This document shows, in pieces, positions 61,433-64,000 of a stretch of 64,000 nucleotides of DNA (the first letter of the stretch is position 1; every line of letters starts with the position of its first letter). This stretch comes from Dermatemys mawii (lineage: Eukaryota; Chordata; Testudines; Dermatemydidae): positions 14,042,131 to 14,106,130 of the forward strand of contig ML677358.1 of NCBI GenBank assembly GCA_007922305.1. The letters are read 5' to 3'. The position numbers were made by a program, and so were the translations under genes. Below the pieces are notes generated by a model, which saw only the letters and a list, made by a program, of their open reading frames with translations, was not told the origin of the DNA and did no database searches.

Positions 61433-64000
61433 CTGTAAAGAAGAAAATCTGATTAATCAAGATCCCTTCTCCTGCTCTTCAAGGCTCTGTAAAACCAATG
61501 CAGCTTATCACAATAGCTTTAAATCCCCACCACATTCCCTGGGGCATCACACTCTCCTCACGTAGCTCCATAGATTTTTGTGGAGAGTCCTATTTCTATA
61601 CCATTGAGGGCTTCTTACTTTTGAATGTGGGGTGAATGGAGAGAAAGCTGACAAGCTGGTTCTAAGCATTATGACCTACATCATGGGTCCTTCTGGCTGG
61701 TCATGAAGCCTGATTGCCCCCTGTTCTTGGTTGTATGTTAAGAACTACACATTCCACAGCTGAGGTCGGCACTTAGGTGGGCACTCCATTTTCCTCCTCA
61801 AGTAGCAGCAAGGGGACCCGCGGTGTTCTCAGAAACTGTCGGTCTCTTCATTCCCCGGTGCTAGACCAGCTGGTGTGTCCCACAAACGGCGGAAGCCCAG
61901 CTGTAGATGGGTTGAGTGGGCAGCAGATGTCAGCACAGTAAGTGCGTTCGTTTCAGTGGAAATCTGCTAAAGCAGCCTCCCTTCCTCCCCATTGCATTCC
62001 TGACCCAGCACGGCCTTGTGCTCTGACTCCATTTCACTGAGCACAGCACTGGCATGTGTTTTGTTCCTTTTAAAACCGAGAAATAGAACTTCGCATTTCT
62101 CCTCTTCTGCCTCCGTCTGATTCCAGCAGAAGTAAACAGGCAGGGCAGGGGAGGGCAAGCTGCTCTTGGCGGTGGATGGAAGCAGCCATCAGCTTGATAC
62201 GGTTGTTGTCAATATCACGTCAGAAGGCTGGGAGAGACCAGACTGATGTAAGGAGAAAGAGGAAGTGAAACAGTTTGGTATGAGAGTGATCTGTGCTGCC
62301 CATCCCCATGAGTGAAGAGGAATGAGACATCTCCTCTGTCTGCAGAGCAGGGCTTAGTCTTTGCCCACTGGCAGAAGGAATGGAGTGTGCTGGCTTGATG
62401 CAAGCCGTGGCCATGATGAGTCACTCTGCAGCCAAGCTCTTGGATGTGGAAATTTTTCCTCCTCTACTGCTTCTTCCTCCTCCTGCTGTTGCTGGGTAGC
62501 TGCAGACAAAGATGAGTCACCCATGTGGATGGTGAGAGAGCTGGGTGGGCCACAGGCATGCAAGGGAGAAAGACGGAGGTAGGTGGACATCACGTAAGGC
62601 TAGTGCAAGGTTTCTGTGTTTCCTGGCTGGGCAGATTTCCCTTCTTCCTGATGCAAGGTCTAAGGATTAAACACCTGCATCCACAAAGGTCTGTCCAATG
62701 ATAGAAGGCGGCAGCAGCTCCAAGTCCCCACACGCTGCTGCAATTAGGGTAGGTCCTACATAGCAGCAAAGGCGTGCACCTTGGGTTTGGTTTACTGTAG
62801 ACTGCACATGCAGGGGGAGAGTTGCTGATTTTTTCCCCCAGGAATCGTCTCAGGCTGCAGGGATCCAGGCTGCATTAAGAAACCCATCAGTGATGCATTC
62901 TTTCAGATGCACACCCTATTTCTCTCTGTGTTCCAAGGCCCTCTTCAGTTCCCAACATTCTCCGTGCGGTGCCTGCTCTCTGGTCCCCACTGGCCTCTCT
63001 CTCCATATCAGTGGCTGAGGGCTTGTTCCTTCCACTGATGGTAGAATCCAGAGCTGAGGTCTCCATTACTCTCCCTGGACTGAGGTTTCTCAGAACTGAA
63101 GACCCCTTTTCTAGCTCTTCCTCATTTTGTAAGATATTACATGCTAATTACCAGCGTAAACAGGCAAGAAACAGAAATTCAACAATGGAGGATAAAGTTC
63201 CCTTATGCTGGCTTGCTGAAACACATGCAGCAGGGCATGGAACAAGAGCTGTGGGGAAAAAAACAAAAACCAACCAGCCAAACCAAAAAACCCTTTGACC
63301 CTGATGGGAAAATAAATCCTGTTTTCAGCAGCTGTGCAAGGAGGGACAATTTGTGGTTTATTGTCAAAATTCTATCACTGATTTCCCCAAAGCAAGAGAC
63401 GAAATGGGGCAGTTCCTATGTGAAGACAATAGAGAAGTCCCACTAGACACAACTGGGTGTTAGCTTTCCCAGCAGCCACTGTCACTGTGGAAACAGCTTT
63501 TTGTTTAGTGTAGAGTGGCAGGGAGGGAACTGAGGCAAAAATTGCAAAACACTGATTGAAAAGGCAAAGTTTTGCCCTCCGTTGACTGCACGTTTCAGCT
63601 GACCCAGGGAAAATACTCTTCCAGTTCGCATGAGACACTTCAGAGAAGCAGGAGCTAGCACCTTTGCCCAGTGCTCCAAGTAACGTCCGGTCCAGATTTG
63701 TGAGCCAGTGACACTGGGCTGAGTCACTTGGGGAACAAGAGCCTGTACCATGAGTGGCTGGGGCTTTGCAGGTTTGCATCAGACTTCCACTGGTTTTGAA
63801 TGACTAATGAGAGGTCAGGTTTAAGCCACGCTCTGGTGGTGGGGGAGGGGCCTTGAGGCAGGCACAGAGCTAGAATTCCTCCTGGGATGCTAGATCAGGG
63901 TGCATCAGAAGGGCAGATCTGCCTCCCTTTAAGTGGCCATCGCCTGACTTGTGTGCTGTGCTTATCTATAGCCCTATCCTCACCCTGCCCCCTTCCAGCA
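61433..64000 (-). other. CSF1R: CSF1R intron, transmembrane exon not found
   Basis: I looked on the minus strand for the hydrophobic Leu-rich transmembrane exon ending in a donor and found none. The stretch is plain non-coding sequence without a recognised repeat. The intron before the juxtamembrane exon is therefore at least 2.5 kb. Confidence 0.55.

Noticed and set aside
62354..62593. Minus-strand frame with a Gln/Glu run, considered as a CSF1R upstream exon
   Set aside because: No hydrophobic transmembrane segment, no match to CSF1R extracellular Ig domains, and the run is a simple CTG/CTC-type repeat.

Overview
The window is vertebrate nuclear DNA, most likely from a turtle; a crocodilian is the main alternative. 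It holds split genes with GT-AG introns, abundant CR1 LINE fragments, Penelope-like retroelement pieces, MIR/CORE-type SINEs and several short palindromic DNA transposons of kinds I recognise from turtle genomes. The species assignment rests on recall of these repeats and was not searched. Nothing prokaryotic, viral or CRISPR-like is present.

Layout. Positions 1-24,600 are gene-poor intergenic DNA filled with interspersed repeats. The best-defined are a 122-bp hAT-type MITE with a perfect 8-bp target duplication (19,053-19,174), a long CR1 3' end (16,150-16,865), an LTR-like insertion splitting an older CR1 (12,830-14,331), and a Penelope GIY-YIG endonuclease remnant (about 6,720-7,375, minus). 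A CpG island at about 24,640-25,400 is the promoter and non-coding first exon of HMGXB3. HMGXB3 then runs on the plus strand through 19 coding exons to a stop at 49,431-49,433. The spliced frame is 3,966 nt (1,321 residues) and unbroken. Its 3' UTR probably ends near 51,630.

CSF1R (receptor for CSF1 and IL34) lies on the minus strand, tail-to-tail with HMGXB3. Eleven coding exons (61,432 down to 53,872) encode the juxtamembrane segment, the whole split tyrosine kinase domain and the C-terminal tail, 425 residues plus stop, all in phase. The transmembrane and extracellular exons were not found and should lie beyond the right edge. The HMGXB3-CSF1R pairing matches the order on human 5q32. SLC26A2 and TIGD6, which lie upstream of HMGXB3 in human, were not found.

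The two genes are unrelated in function: HMGXB3 is an HMG-box nuclear protein with cysteine-rich modules, and CSF1R is a myeloid/microglial receptor kinase. I found no undescribed system. The observations most worth checking are a Cys before the CSF1R DFG motif where human has Gly, the duplicated zinc-ribbon-like module in HMGXB3, weak splice sites around HMGXB3 exon 19, a poly(A) hexamer overlapping the HMGXB3 stop codon, and several well-resolved transposon structures.
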